From contig JAGHBR010000533.1 in the NCBI GenBank assembly GCA_021160885.1, forward strand, positions 1-10,128: a DNA stretch of 10,128 bases. The letters run 5' to 3'. This stretch comes from Caldisericaceae bacterium (GTDB taxonomy: Bacteria > Calditrichota > Calditrichia > Calditrichales > Calditrichaceae). Under the pieces are notes generated by a model that was not told the DNA's origin, searched no databases, and saw only the letters and a program-made list of their open reading frames with translations. This document shows, in pieces, positions 1 to 7,046 of the stretch. The first letter of the stretch is position 1; each line of letters opens with the position of its first letter. The position numbers were made by a program, and so were the translations under genes.

Positions 1-13
1 GTTAAGGAATATC

Positions 14-946
14 GTGATTTCACAGATTGCTTATGATTCTCTGCGCTTCGAGCAAAGTGCTACATTGAAGTTAAGCTGCCAGGACGTCCAGCGCATAACC
101 ATCTTTCAGTGGAATCAATACGAGTTTCAGGAGGTAGGATCGATTATTCCTAATTACATCAGGTCAGATGGGAAATTTATTCCCCAATTTTCCCTGACTA
201 TTCACGCGCCCGAAGATTTATTTATTTTTAATGGATGGATCCGCTACACATTAAGCGACAGCTCCTTCATTGATCTGGATACCAATTTTGTTTTATGTAA
301 ATATCCATTTGAATCAGCTGAAGTGTTTTGGATAAAAGACGATTTGCCCTATCCGGAAAAAAAGAGCTGGCATATCGATGATTTTGATTTTGAAGGACAA
401 CGCTTTTTTTACCGAGCTGGCGGTGGCTATGGCGTTTATGAAGTTAATTTTAATACTGGTGAAAGTAAGGTCTGGATTGATGCCGTAAGTCATAACCTGA
501 TTGCAGTCGATGACCGGCATTTGTTTTACACAATCAGCAATCATGAAATACAGCACATGGATCTAAACAGCGGTCAGTTCAGAGACGTTAAAACATTTTC
601 ATGGGAAACCGAATTAAATGGACTTGAGGCCAGTAACGATACCCTGTATGCGCTCGATTACTTATATGGTGTAATCTACCTGCTGGATTATGATGGAAAT
701 GTTCTGGATAGCATAAAGACAAGAATAGCGGGTACCGGGCTGACAAAGTTTAAAGAATCATTAATCTTTTCAAGTCTTGAGGGGCTGCATGCACTCAATT
801 TAAAAACGCGCCAGGTAAAACTAATAAATCCGAAAAGGCCCTATAGTTTTATTATCCGTTTTCATGGAAATTACCTGTATTATTCCGATTACGATAAAGG
901 TTTTATAGGTCAAATCCCTCTGCAAGATATCTTTCAATCAATGTAA
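14..946 (+). CDS. Hypothetical beta-propeller-like protein
   Basis: I do not recognise a named family. From about residue 115 to the end the protein is made of short, repeated beta-rich segments that alternate a 'readout' strand with a turn, for example FFYRAGGGYGVYEVNFNTGE, LFYTISNHEIQHMDLNSGQ, LYALDYLYGVIYLLDYDGN and LIFSSLEGLHALNLKTRQ. This spacing of roughly 40 residues resembles PQQ/WD-type or DUF5050-like propeller blades. The first 110 residues are also beta-rich but show no repeat. There is no signal peptide or membrane helix, so it is probably cytoplasmic if the start is right. The GTG start at 14 follows AAGGAA at 4-9 with a short 4-nt spacing. The frame stays open to the window edge, so the true start may lie upstream. 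It is separated from the next gene by more than 600 bases and shows no functional link to the glycan genes. Confidence 0.7.
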   Translation: MISQIAYDSLRFEQSATLKLSCQDVQRITIFQWNQYEFQEVGSIIPNYIRSDGKFIPQFSLTIHAPEDLFIFNGWIRYTLSDSSFIDLDTNFVLCKYPFESAEVFWIKDDLPYPEKKSWHIDDFDFEGQRFFYRAGGGYGVYEVNFNTGESKVWIDAVSHNLIAVDDRHLFYTISNHEIQHMDLNSGQFRDVKTFSWETELNGLEASNDTLYALDYLYGVIYLLDYDGNVLDSIKTRIAGTGLTKFKESLIFSSLEGLHALNLKTRQVKLINPKRPYSFIIRFHGNYLYYSDYDKGFIGQIPLQDIFQSM

Positions 947-1131
947 ATGGCATTGAGGATTAGCTTACATTTTTTGTAAAGGAAATTATGCTGGTCTAAG
1001 ATAATTTAAATTATGGTTCAACTATTAAATTTGCTTGTAGAATGGCTAAAAAAACTATCTCTCTTACCTCTTTCCGTTGTAAATGGAAAGCGACAATTAG
1101 CAGCATTGCTTATGAGTACGGTTCTCAATAG

Positions 1132-1152
1132 CCACTATCTTTCAGATAGTGG
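1132..1152. repeat. Perfect 9-bp inverted repeat (REP-like hairpin)
   Basis: CCACTATCT and AGATAGTGG flank a 3-nt TTC loop, giving a perfect 9-bp stem. No T-run follows it on either strand, so it is a poor intrinsic terminator. Together with the second hairpin 50 bases downstream it resembles a paired REP-like element of the type mobilised by REP-associated tyrosine transposases. That interpretation is inference. The hairpin itself is seen directly. Confidence 0.6.
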
Positions 1153-1202
1153 TTAAATATGAGCGCAATATTAATTTTCTAAACTACACAATTGATAAAT
1201 GG

Positions 1203-1225
1203 GGGCTAAAGCCCAATTTTTTTTT
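1203..1225 (+). repeat. GGGCT-AA-AGCCC hairpin with T-run; REP-like or terminator
   Basis: GGGCT (1203-1207) pairs with AGCCC (1210-1214), followed two bases later by nine T residues and then more pyrimidines. As an RNA hairpin with a U-tract it could act as a weak rho-independent terminator, although the stem is only 5 bp with a 2-nt loop (or 4 bp with a 4-nt loop). The core GGGCTAAAGCCC also resembles REP-like palindromes scattered in Bacteroidota and related phyla. It lies about 255 bases past the upstream gene, which makes a dedicated terminator role less certain. Confidence 0.45.
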
Positions 1226-1293
1226 CTTTTGTGCCATTAGTGTCACAGGCCTCTATTTTCTCCCAAAACCCAGAAGGCAAAAGGAATTTCTAG

Positions 1294-1321
1294 TTTCGTA
1301 TTTCGAAATTCGAGTTTCGAG
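1294..1321. repeat. Heptamer tandem repeat, consensus TTTCGAR, about 4 copies
   Basis: Four successive 7-base units read TTTCGTA, TTTCGAA, ATTCGAG and TTTCGAG at 1294, 1301, 1308 and 1315, with a decayed fifth unit (TTTGATA) at 1322. The strict 7-base period in noncoding DNA marks a short tandemly repeated sequence rather than a gene. A second array of the same period but different sequence lies at 3684-3704. Confidence 0.6.
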
Positions 1322-1585
1322 TTTGATAATCTTTGAGATGTGGTAGAGCAACAAAGTTTAAAAAAATTATCCGGATATGATTAAATTTGGACAGCAGTGC
1401 TTTTAATTTAAAAAGTTGCTTTGGATGAAAATTTGCCTAAATTTAGCAAAAAAAAATGAGTGCTGACTAAAGCGTTTGGATTTGCTAGAGCATTCAAGTA
1501 ATACTTAGCTGTGGATAGATCATTTACATTTGAATTCAGTGCTCTCTGGGGATTAATTGACAAGAATTTAACCATCATGTAATTG

Positions 1586-1591
1586 AAGGAG
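1586..1591 (+). promoter_or_regulatory. Shine-Dalgarno fixing the isomerase start at 1601
   Basis: AAGGAG lies 9 bases upstream of ATG 1601. An in-frame TTG at 1583 would extend the protein by six residues but would sit upstream of this site and has no ribosome binding site of its own, so 1601 is preferred. Confidence 0.8.
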
Positions 1592-1600
1592 AAAATAGGA

Positions 1601-2434
1601 ATGACCCTAAAGGTTAATGGACAACCGGTTACAGAAATAATGATTAGGGATGAAATGGAGCGCTTGCGCCCTGAACACGATCAGGCGTTCAGGGAGATGC
1701 CAGCACCCCAGCGGGAACAGCAATTGCGTGACTGGGCCAAAGAAAATGTAATTGAACATCTGCTATTGGCACAGGAGGCGCAACGCAGGAACTATGCGGT
1801 AGACGAAGGCGTTTTAGCCTCCCGCTTTGCAGAAATGGTGGGCGAAGAATCGTTAGGGGAAGAGGAAGAGAAAAAATTAAAAGAAGATTTGCGGCTTCAT
1901 CTGCAACTGGAACAGTTAATGGAAGAAATTTCTCAAAGCATTGCGCCACCTGATGAAGACGAGTTAAAACAGTACTACAATTCACACCAGGAAGAATTCA
2001 CGTTGCCGGAAGAGGTTAACGCCGGACATATTGTCTTTTACATCAATCAGAAGCAAAATAAGATTCAGGCTTATCAGAAAATTGTGCAGGTAGAGAAACG
2101 CCTTAAGGCCGGTGAATCGTTTGAGCAATTGGCTCAGTCAGTGAGTGAATGCCAGGATTGGCAATTAGGCTGGTTCAGGCGGGGACAAATGGTGCCTGCT
2201 TTTGAAGAGGCCGTTTTTGATCTGAAACCGGGCCAGATAAGCGGTATTATTCTAACCGAATATGGTTACCACATTGCCCGTCTTTATGATCGTCGGCCTG
2301 AACGTCGCCTGCCTTTTGAAGAAGTGCGGGCACAAATAGCCGAACGCTTAAATCAGGAACGGCAGCAGGAGCGTTTGTTTGAACTGATTGATCAGCTGAA
2401 GGAAAAGGCTGAAATTGTAGAAGAGGATGATTAA
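1601..2434 (+). CDS. Cytoplasmic PpiC-type peptidyl-prolyl cis-trans isomerase
   Basis: This 277-residue parvulin-family foldase would catalyse cis-trans isomerisation of X-Pro bonds or act as a chaperone. Residues about 1-115 are a helical SurA/trigger-factor-like N-domain, very rich in Glu, Gln and Leu (VNGQPVTEIMIRDEMERLRP at the start, then long charged helices). Residues about 137-230 are the rotamase domain, with the typical signatures AGHIVF, GESFEQLAQSVSE, LGWFRRGQMVPAFEEAVFDL, KPGQIS and TEYGYHIARL. A charged helical tail ends in EEDD. Unlike SurA and PrsA it has no signal peptide or lipobox, so it should stay in the cytosol. Its TAA stop overlaps the ATG of the maturase (TAATG), indicating translational coupling. 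I infer that the two proteins work together, perhaps with the isomerase keeping a client unfolded or helping it fold around the modification step. Family assignment is firm; the partner role is inference. Confidence 0.9.
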   Translation: MTLKVNGQPVTEIMIRDEMERLRPEHDQAFREMPAPQREQQLRDWAKENVIEHLLLAQEAQRRNYAVDEGVLASRFAEMVGEESLGEEEEKKLKEDLRLHLQLEQLMEEISQSIAPPDEDELKQYYNSHQEEFTLPEEVNAGHIVFYINQKQNKIQAYQKIVQVEKRLKAGESFEQLAQSVSECQDWQLGWFRRGQMVPAFEEAVFDLKPGQISGIILTEYGYHIARLYDRRPERRLPFEEVRAQIAERLNQERQQERLFELIDQLKEKAEIVEEDD

Positions 2435-3687
2435 TGCTGGTACCGCGTAAACCCTTAAATTCTGTACTGGTCAAACCAGCCGGCCCGGATTGCAATCTGG
2501 AGTGCATCTATTGTTTTTACCTGAAAAAGTCGGAACTTTTCCCTGAAACCAAACAGCACCGAATGTCTGAAGAGACACTGGAAATCATGATTAAACAGAT
2601 CATGGAGCAAGGTGAGAGGCATGTTTCTTTTGGTTGGCAGGGGGGGGAACCGACTTTAATGGGTCTGCCCTTTTTTGAAAAAGCAGTCTATTTTCAGAAA
2701 AAATACGGACGAGGTCAAACCGTTGGCAATGGCCTGCAAACCAATGGGCTGTTGCTTGATGAAAATTGGGCGCGTTTCCTTCGAAAATATCAGTTTTTGG
2801 TCGGACTTTCACTGGATGGCCCCAAACACATTCATGATGCGTACCGATTGCGAAAGGGGGGACGCGGCTCCTGGCAAACGGTGGTAGATCATGCCAAAAT
2901 GCTGCTTGACCATGGCGTTCAGGTCAATGCACTGACAGTTCTTACCGACTATTCGGCTCAGTTTCCGGAAGAGATTTATCAGTTCCACAAGTCTTTAGGA
3001 CTTAATTTTATGCAGTTCATTCCCTGTGTGGAAAGAGATCCCAATGATCCGGGCAAAGCAGCGGATTTTTCATTGACACCGGAACGTTATGGACAATTTC
3101 TGGTCCAACTGTTTGACTTGTGGCTGGCCGATTTCAAAAACGGACAACCCATCACATCCATTCGCTATTTTGATTCGGTATTTCACACTTATGTGGGCCT
3201 ACAACCACCTGAGTGCACCTTATTGCCAGAATGTGGTGTTTACGTTGTGATTGAACACAATGGCAATGTCTATTCCTGTGATTTTTACGTGGAAAATGAC
3301 TGGTACTTAGGCAATGTTCATACAGATCGTCTTGCAGATATGCTTAATTCAACGCGTCAAAAACAATTTGGCCTGGTCAAACGGAAATTACCCAAAGAGT
3401 GTCAGCAATGTAAATGGCTTACCCATTGCTGGGGCGGTTGTCCCAAGGATCGGCAGATGGATCCACGCGACCAGGGAATGAATCATTTCTGCCAATCTTT
3501 TAAAACCTTTTTTGAACATGCCGATAGCAAACTGCGTCAACTGGCCACCGAATGGCGAAAGGCCAATCAATCTGCGGCCTCTCAACCCGTAAAAATTGAA
3601 GTTCCTGCTAAAATAAAACCCAACGATCCCTGTCCATGTGGCAGTGGTAAAAAATACAAAAAGTGCTGCGGAGTTGAGAAATTTTGA
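2434..3687 (+). CDS. Anaerobic sulfatase-maturing enzyme (radical SAM/SPASM) with SEC-C tail
   Basis: This enzyme oxidises the active-site Cys or Ser of sulfatases to C-alpha-formylglycine in the cytosol without oxygen, using S-adenosylmethionine and three 4Fe-4S clusters. The radical SAM motif is C20-x3-C24-x2-C27 followed by FY. GGEP (70-73), the LQTNG segment (101-105) and SLDGP (126-130) match the SAM-binding core. The SPASM auxiliary-cluster cysteines are visible as C261, C267, C282, C323, C326, C332, C336 and C353. The SCDFY motif supplies D283, which aligns with the catalytic base Asp277 of the Clostridium perfringens enzyme at a constant +6 offset. Residues about 394-413 form a SEC-C motif (NDPCPCGSGKKYKKCCG), a small zinc-binding tail also found in SecA; it may bind the client or the ribosome/Sec machinery. 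AGAGG at 2422-2426 precedes an ATG that overlaps the isomerase stop. The local Cys-type sulfatase at 7459 is a plausible client. A related peptide-maturase role is less likely given the full anSME motif set. Confidence 0.93.
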   Translation: MLVPRKPLNSVLVKPAGPDCNLECIYCFYLKKSELFPETKQHRMSEETLEIMIKQIMEQGERHVSFGWQGGEPTLMGLPFFEKAVYFQKKYGRGQTVGNGLQTNGLLLDENWARFLRKYQFLVGLSLDGPKHIHDAYRLRKGGRGSWQTVVDHAKMLLDHGVQVNALTVLTDYSAQFPEEIYQFHKSLGLNFMQFIPCVERDPNDPGKAADFSLTPERYGQFLVQLFDLWLADFKNGQPITSIRYFDSVFHTYVGLQPPECTLLPECGVYVVIEHNGNVYSCDFYVENDWYLGNVHTDRLADMLNSTRQKQFGLVKRKLPKECQQCKWLTHCWGGCPKDRQMDPRDQGMNHFCQSFKTFFEHADSKLRQLATEWRKANQSAASQPVKIEVPAKIKPNDPCPCGSGKKYKKCCGVEKF

Positions 3688-3704
3688 ATGTTGAATGTTG
3701 AATG
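3684..3704. repeat. Heptamer tandem repeat TTGAATG x3 overlapping the maturase stop codon
   Basis: Three exact copies of TTGAATG follow each other at 3684, 3691 and 3698. The first copy contains the TGA stop of the maturase gene (3685-3687), so the array begins exactly at the gene end. It is followed by ATTTTTT, which has no strong hairpin before it. Related ATTCAA/TTGAAT words recur at 3741-3755. No function can be assigned. Confidence 0.65.
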
Positions 3705-4077
3705 ATTTTTTACCTTTAGTTTTTATTCTCATATCTCAGTATTCAAAGATTGAATTTTATTCAAATGCCAATCTAAAATGGAGATGTTCGTAAATTTGAC
3801 AGTTTATCCGTTAAAATTTTAATTCAAAACTAAAAGCTCAAAACTTGTAATCTTTAAAGATAATTCTTTTTAGGTTACAGTAAACGGGTTGTTGATCGTA
3901 ATCACTTTGAATGCCTCTTTTTAAATGTTCACTTTATCGTATTTAACTCACCGTTAGTAGGACCCATTCTACTGGAAAATCGACTGTCAGTCTGATATTT
4001 TTCAGACAAAAAATGTTGTATTTTATCGATTGATTTTGTAAATATTTTATTGTTGTGAATAATGGAGGTAAATTTCG
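3688..4077. other. AT-rich intergenic region upstream of the fucosidase gene
   Basis: About 390 bases with no credible gene. It begins with the heptamer array. It also contains an ATTCAA/TTGAAT hairpin (3741-3755), a 12-bp palindrome ATCTTTAAAGAT (3850-3861) and a GTCTGA/TCAGAC hairpin (3990-4007). It ends with GGAGG (4064-4068), the ribosome binding site of the fucosidase gene. A promoter for the fucosidase must lie here if the gene starts its own transcript, but I see no convincing -35/-10 pair. No regulator gene is nearby. Confidence 0.5.
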
Positions 4078-5466
4078 ATGAAAAACAAACTAATTTTGTT
4101 TTCTCTGCTTTTGTCTCTGGCAAGTTCGTTTACTTTTGCTCAACCCCCAAAAGATTTCTCTTTTAAAGAGTGGACTCCGGGCATGGCCTGGTTCAAAAAC
4201 GCCAAACTGGGCATTTTTATCCACTGGGGACTCTATTCGGTTAAAGGTATTTCCGAATCCTGGTCGATGTACCACAAAAGGATTTCATTTGAGGATTACA
4301 TGGCACAGGCCAAAGGTTTTACCGCCGAAAACTACAATCCACAACAATGGGCAAAGCTGTTTAAAGAAGCCGGCGCGCGTTACGCGGTTTTAACCACCAA
4401 ACATCACGATGGTTTTGCTCTCTGGCCAACTAAATTTAGTCATTTGAATGTTGTCGAAAAGACGCCCGCTAAACAAGATCTGGTTGGCCCATTTTGTGAC
4501 GCACTGCGGCAAGAAGGCCTTAAGGTTGGCCTCTATTTTTCACTTTGCGACTGGTCACATCCCGATTACAAACCGGTCGTCTTTGCCCGCAAAGGAGTGG
4601 TGAACGGGTCATATCCCACTGATGACTACCCGCATCAAGGCCTGGAAAATCTATCCCCCTGGCAACGTTTTATTCGTTTTTATCAGGGACAGTTGGAAGA
4701 ATTAATGAGCCAATATCAGCCTGATTTGTTATGGTTCGATGGAGACTGGGAACATTCTGCCCAGGAATGGCAGGCTGCGGAACTGCGTAAAAAACTTAAA
4801 ACAATAAATCGCAATGTGATACTGAATTCCCGTTTACGGGGATATGGGGATTACAAAACCCCGGAACAGGGCATTCCGATTACGCCACCTAAGGGACCAT
4901 GGGAATTTTGCATGACCATTAACGATTCCTGGGGCTACCAGCCAAAAGACACCAACTACAAAAGTTCTTACCAGATCATTCGCACGTTTAGCGAATGCCT
5001 GGCCATGGGAGGGAATCTGCTACTGGACGTCGGACCCAAAGCCGATGGCACCATTCCTGAGCCGCAGGTGCAGCGGCTGAAAGACCTTGGGCAATGGATT
5101 AAAAAGCACGAAGAGGCTGTGTACCAGACCGTGGCAGGCCTGCCCTGGGGGCACTTTTACGGACCTACCACACTGGCTCCGGACAGTCAGACGATTTATC
5201 TTTACTTACTCAATACTCCCAAAGAATTTGTCGCTTTAAAAGGATTGCACAATAAAATTAAAAAGATCCGTGTTATTGGCCAGCCGGACAGCAAACTTAA
5301 ATGGAAAATCAGCGGCGGAGCGCCCTGGAACAACATTCCCGGCGTGGTATTGATAAATGTGCCGGAAAAGTTACTGGATCCTTTTGTGACGGTGTTAGCG
5401 GTTGAAATTGAAGGCAAGGTAAAATTGTACAGAGCGCCCGGCCATGCGGTTCAATTAAATGATTAA
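4078..5466 (+). CDS. Exported GH29 alpha-L-fucosidase
   Basis: A retaining glycoside hydrolase that releases terminal L-fucose from oligosaccharides or glycoproteins. Residues 1-21 are a Sec signal peptide (MKNK, a Leu/Ser-rich core, TFA before Q22), so the enzyme acts in the periplasm or outside. The (beta/alpha)8 domain spans about 30-350. Family motifs include FKNAKLGIFIHWGLYSV (39-55), YAVLTTKHHDGFALWPTKFS (102-121), GLYFSLCDW (151-159) and LLWFDGDW (217-224), in which D221 is the expected nucleophile. Acid/base candidates are E263 (TPEQG) and E276 (PWEFCMTIN), since family members differ at this position. NLLLDVGPKADGTIP follows, and a beta-sandwich domain covers about 355-455. At 462 residues it has the usual family length with no lesion, in contrast to the three genes after it. 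GGAGG lies 9 bases before the ATG. The substrate (host mucin-type glycan or marine sulfated fucan) cannot be read from sequence alone; the sulfatase neighbour suggests a sulfated, fucosylated polymer. Confidence 0.94.
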   Translation: MKNKLILFSLLLSLASSFTFAQPPKDFSFKEWTPGMAWFKNAKLGIFIHWGLYSVKGISESWSMYHKRISFEDYMAQAKGFTAENYNPQQWAKLFKEAGARYAVLTTKHHDGFALWPTKFSHLNVVEKTPAKQDLVGPFCDALRQEGLKVGLYFSLCDWSHPDYKPVVFARKGVVNGSYPTDDYPHQGLENLSPWQRFIRFYQGQLEELMSQYQPDLLWFDGDWEHSAQEWQAAELRKKLKTINRNVILNSRLRGYGDYKTPEQGIPITPPKGPWEFCMTINDSWGYQPKDTNYKSSYQIIRTFSECLAMGGNLLLDVGPKADGTIPEPQVQRLKDLGQWIKKHEEAVYQTVAGLPWGHFYGPTTLAPDSQTIYLYLLNTPKEFVALKGLHNKIKKIRVIGQPDSKLKWKISGGAPWNNIPGVVLINVPEKLLDPFVTVLAVEIEGKVKLYRAPGHAVQLND

Positions 5467-5511
5467 GTTTTTTTGATCAATGCGGGGAAAAGAAGTTTGT
5501 TAGTTGTTCAA

Positions 5512-5549
5512 TTTGTTTGATTACCTCTGCCTTCTGGTTTGTTTGATTA
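5512..5549. repeat. Direct repeat of TTTGTTTGATTA, two copies 26 bases apart
   Basis: The exact 12-mer occurs at 5512-5523 and 5538-5549 in the 110-base gap between the fucosidase and the sialidase-like gene. It could be a pair of binding sites for a regulator or simply AT-rich chance repetition. No dyad symmetry is present within the unit. Confidence 0.4.
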
Positions 5550-5576
5550 ATAATGCAGAAAAGTTAGGTGATTTAG

Positions 5577-7046
5577 ATGCGAAATTTTTTACAAATCCCG
5601 TTGATTATATTTTTAGCTCTGTTATTAGGCGGCTGCACAACATCAACTGAGCCCCCCTTTTTTGAAGATCGGATCGTTCTGAAACAGAAAGGTGATGTCG
5701 GCGCCTACGCCATTCCCAACATTTCCATAACACCACGCGGCACCGTGCTACTTTTTGCCACAGCTCGCATGCAAAGCAACGTGGACTGGGGCAACGAACA
5801 AAAAGTGGTTTTAGTGCGCAGCCTGGATGATGGGCAAAGCTGGTTGGCACCGCAAATCATTGCGGCCAGGCCCAACTGGACAGTGCGTGGTCTGGCGGTT
5901 ATTGTTGATCCACAAAGCGGTCGCATTCATTATTTCGGCTACCAGAGTCCGCGCAGCCGCCCGGATGGCAAACCGATCAATGAAATCTTTAAAATAGAAC
6001 ATCCCGATTCCATGAAAAAACTGGGCGCTGGTTTCTTTTACATTTACAGCGATGATGAAGGCGCCAGCTGGTCTGAACTAAAATTAATTGAATTGGATTA
6101 CTGGCCCTTTGGCACCGGTATTGTGCTACGTTACGGAAAACACCAGGGGCGCTTTGTGCTGCCAGCGCGCACAGAACTAAAGCCTCGCCTGGACTGGCAA
6201 TACATGCACAATGGCGTATTGATTAGCGATGATCGTGGACGCAGCTGGCGTAAAGGCGGTTTAACGCAGAATCAGGTAGGGGAGTGTTGCCTGGTGGAAC
6301 TTTCAGATGGCCGGCTTTACGTGAACAACCGCAACCATGGCCCGGATTTCGTCTGGCGTAGTTTTGCCATCAGTCATGACGGTGGGCAAACGTTTACCGA
6401 ATTTGGTGTTGATTCACAATTAGTAGAACCGGTTTGTCATGCTTCTCTGTTGCGTTTAACAGAACCGGATGAAGAAAATGTCATCTTGTTTGCCAATCCG
6501 GCGGTTAAGGCGCGTAAAACATGGGATGGGGCGTCCCGGCGCAGGATGACCGTTTGTTTAAGCTTTGACGATGCCCGTAGTTGGACAGTGAAAAAACTAA
6601 TTTACCCGGGGCCGTGTGCCTATTCCAGCATGGCTAAAGGACGCAACGGCCTGGTTTTTTTAGCTTATGAACGCGGCGATCTGGGTACAACAAATTCCCG
6701 TCAAGACATCGCCGTGGCTCGTTTCAATTTAAGCTGGCTAAAGCAACCGACACCAGAACCGCATTTAGCCCGACCGTTGAAAAGCATTTTTTACAACACG
6801 TTAAAAGTCCATTTAAAAGCTGATGCGGGATTAGACATTTACTACCAGAAAAACGAAAAGGAACAAGCTCAGCTTTACCAAAATGCTTTAACTCTATCCA
6901 AAACAACCCACTTAAAAGCCTGGTCTCAGGATGTTCAGGGCCACACCAGCGTATCGATTGAACTCTACTACCGAAAGAGTAGTTTTTGCGCCACCAATAC
7001 TGCGTTTTTTACCAGACAGCCCTTACGTGGCTCAAGGAGCGCTTAG
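5577..7046 (+). CDS. Sialidase-like (BNR/Asp-box) lipoprotein, readable part of a frameshifted gene
   Basis: This is a six-bladed-propeller enzyme of the exo-sialidase superfamily, resembling GH33. The N-terminus is a lipoprotein signal with lipobox L17-G-G-C20, so it should be membrane-anchored. Asp-box motifs lie at 82-89 (SLDDGQSW), 158-165 (SDDEGASW), 217-224 (SDDRGRSW), 266-273 (SHDGGQTF) and 329-336 (SFDDARSW, degenerate). Family active-site candidates are E236 and R252 (VNNRN), an Arg within 321-323 (SRRRMTV), Y349 (CAYSS) and E365. The first triad Arg of the canonical RIP motif is replaced: residues 45-47 read AIP. Residues about 400-467 resemble a chitobiase/hexosaminidase C-terminal (CHB_HEX_C-like) beta domain. 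After residue 467 the frame shifts and the last 22 residues are out-of-frame sequence. AGGTGA at 5566-5571 precedes the ATG. The catalytic domain could still be made, but the C-terminal module is lost. Substrate specificity is uncertain. Confidence 0.82.
   Translation: MRNFLQIPLIIFLALLLGGCTTSTEPPFFEDRIVLKQKGDVGAYAIPNISITPRGTVLLFATARMQSNVDWGNEQKVVLVRSLDDGQSWLAPQIIAARPNWTVRGLAVIVDPQSGRIHYFGYQSPRSRPDGKPINEIFKIEHPDSMKKLGAGFFYIYSDDEGASWSELKLIELDYWPFGTGIVLRYGKHQGRFVLPARTELKPRLDWQYMHNGVLISDDRGRSWRKGGLTQNQVGECCLVELSDGRLYVNNRNHGPDFVWRSFAISHDGGQTFTEFGVDSQLVEPVCHASLLRLTEPDEENVILFANPAVKARKTWDGASRRRMTVCLSFDDARSWTVKKLIYPGPCAYSSMAKGRNGLVFLAYERGDLGTTNSRQDIAVARFNLSWLKQPTPEPHLARPLKSIFYNTLKVHLKADAGLDIYYQKNEKEQAQLYQNALTLSKTTHLKAWSQDVQGHTSVSIELYYRKSSFCATNTAFFTRQPLRGSRSA

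Larger units (their letters stand above)
947..1600. other. Noncoding region with repeats
   Basis: This AT-rich stretch of about 650 bases contains no convincing gene. Its open frames are short (47 and 65 codons), lack a Shine-Dalgarno sequence and have low-complexity composition. It holds a perfect 9-bp inverted repeat at 1132-1152, a GGGCT/AGCCC hairpin followed by a T-run at 1203-1225, and a 7-bp tandem repeat at 1294-1321. The last 30 bases carry the ribosome binding site of the isomerase gene. I see no clear sigma-70 promoter. The clustering of small repeats suggests a site where repeat elements have accumulated between two transcription units. Confidence 0.6.

Noticed and set aside
964..981. 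Weak hairpin TTACA/TGTAA as a terminator of the first gene
   Set aside because: It has a 5-bp AT-rich stem with the T-run in the loop and no U-tract after it.
1013..1156. 47-codon open frame, a Leu-rich peptide ending in the 9-bp inverted repeat
   Set aside because: It has no Shine-Dalgarno sequence and no recognisable family, and its 3' end is the hairpin itself. It could be a tiny gene, but nothing supports it beyond openness.
1149..1346. 65-codon open frame with GTG start
   Set aside because: It has no ribosome binding site, runs through the REP-like hairpin and the heptamer repeat, and encodes low-complexity Phe-rich sequence.
1557..1585. TTGACA at 1557-1562 as a -35 box for the isomerase gene
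   Set aside because: The matching -10 position (TAATTG) is poor, and transcription would start at or after the AAGGAG ribosome binding site, removing it from the message.
3850..3861. Perfect palindrome ATCTTTAAAGAT as a regulator site
   Set aside because: A 12-bp AT-rich palindrome is expected by chance often enough in such DNA, and there is no second copy in the window.
3990..4007. GTCTGA/TCAGAC hairpin as terminator or attenuator before the fucosidase gene
   Set aside because: It has a 6-bp stem with no following T-run on the + strand and no clear link to the neighbouring genes.
6972..6990. Programmed ribosomal frameshifting in the sialidase-like gene
   Set aside because: There is no slippery heptamer or shifty stop codon in the right phase, and a second opposite shift would be needed near 7387.
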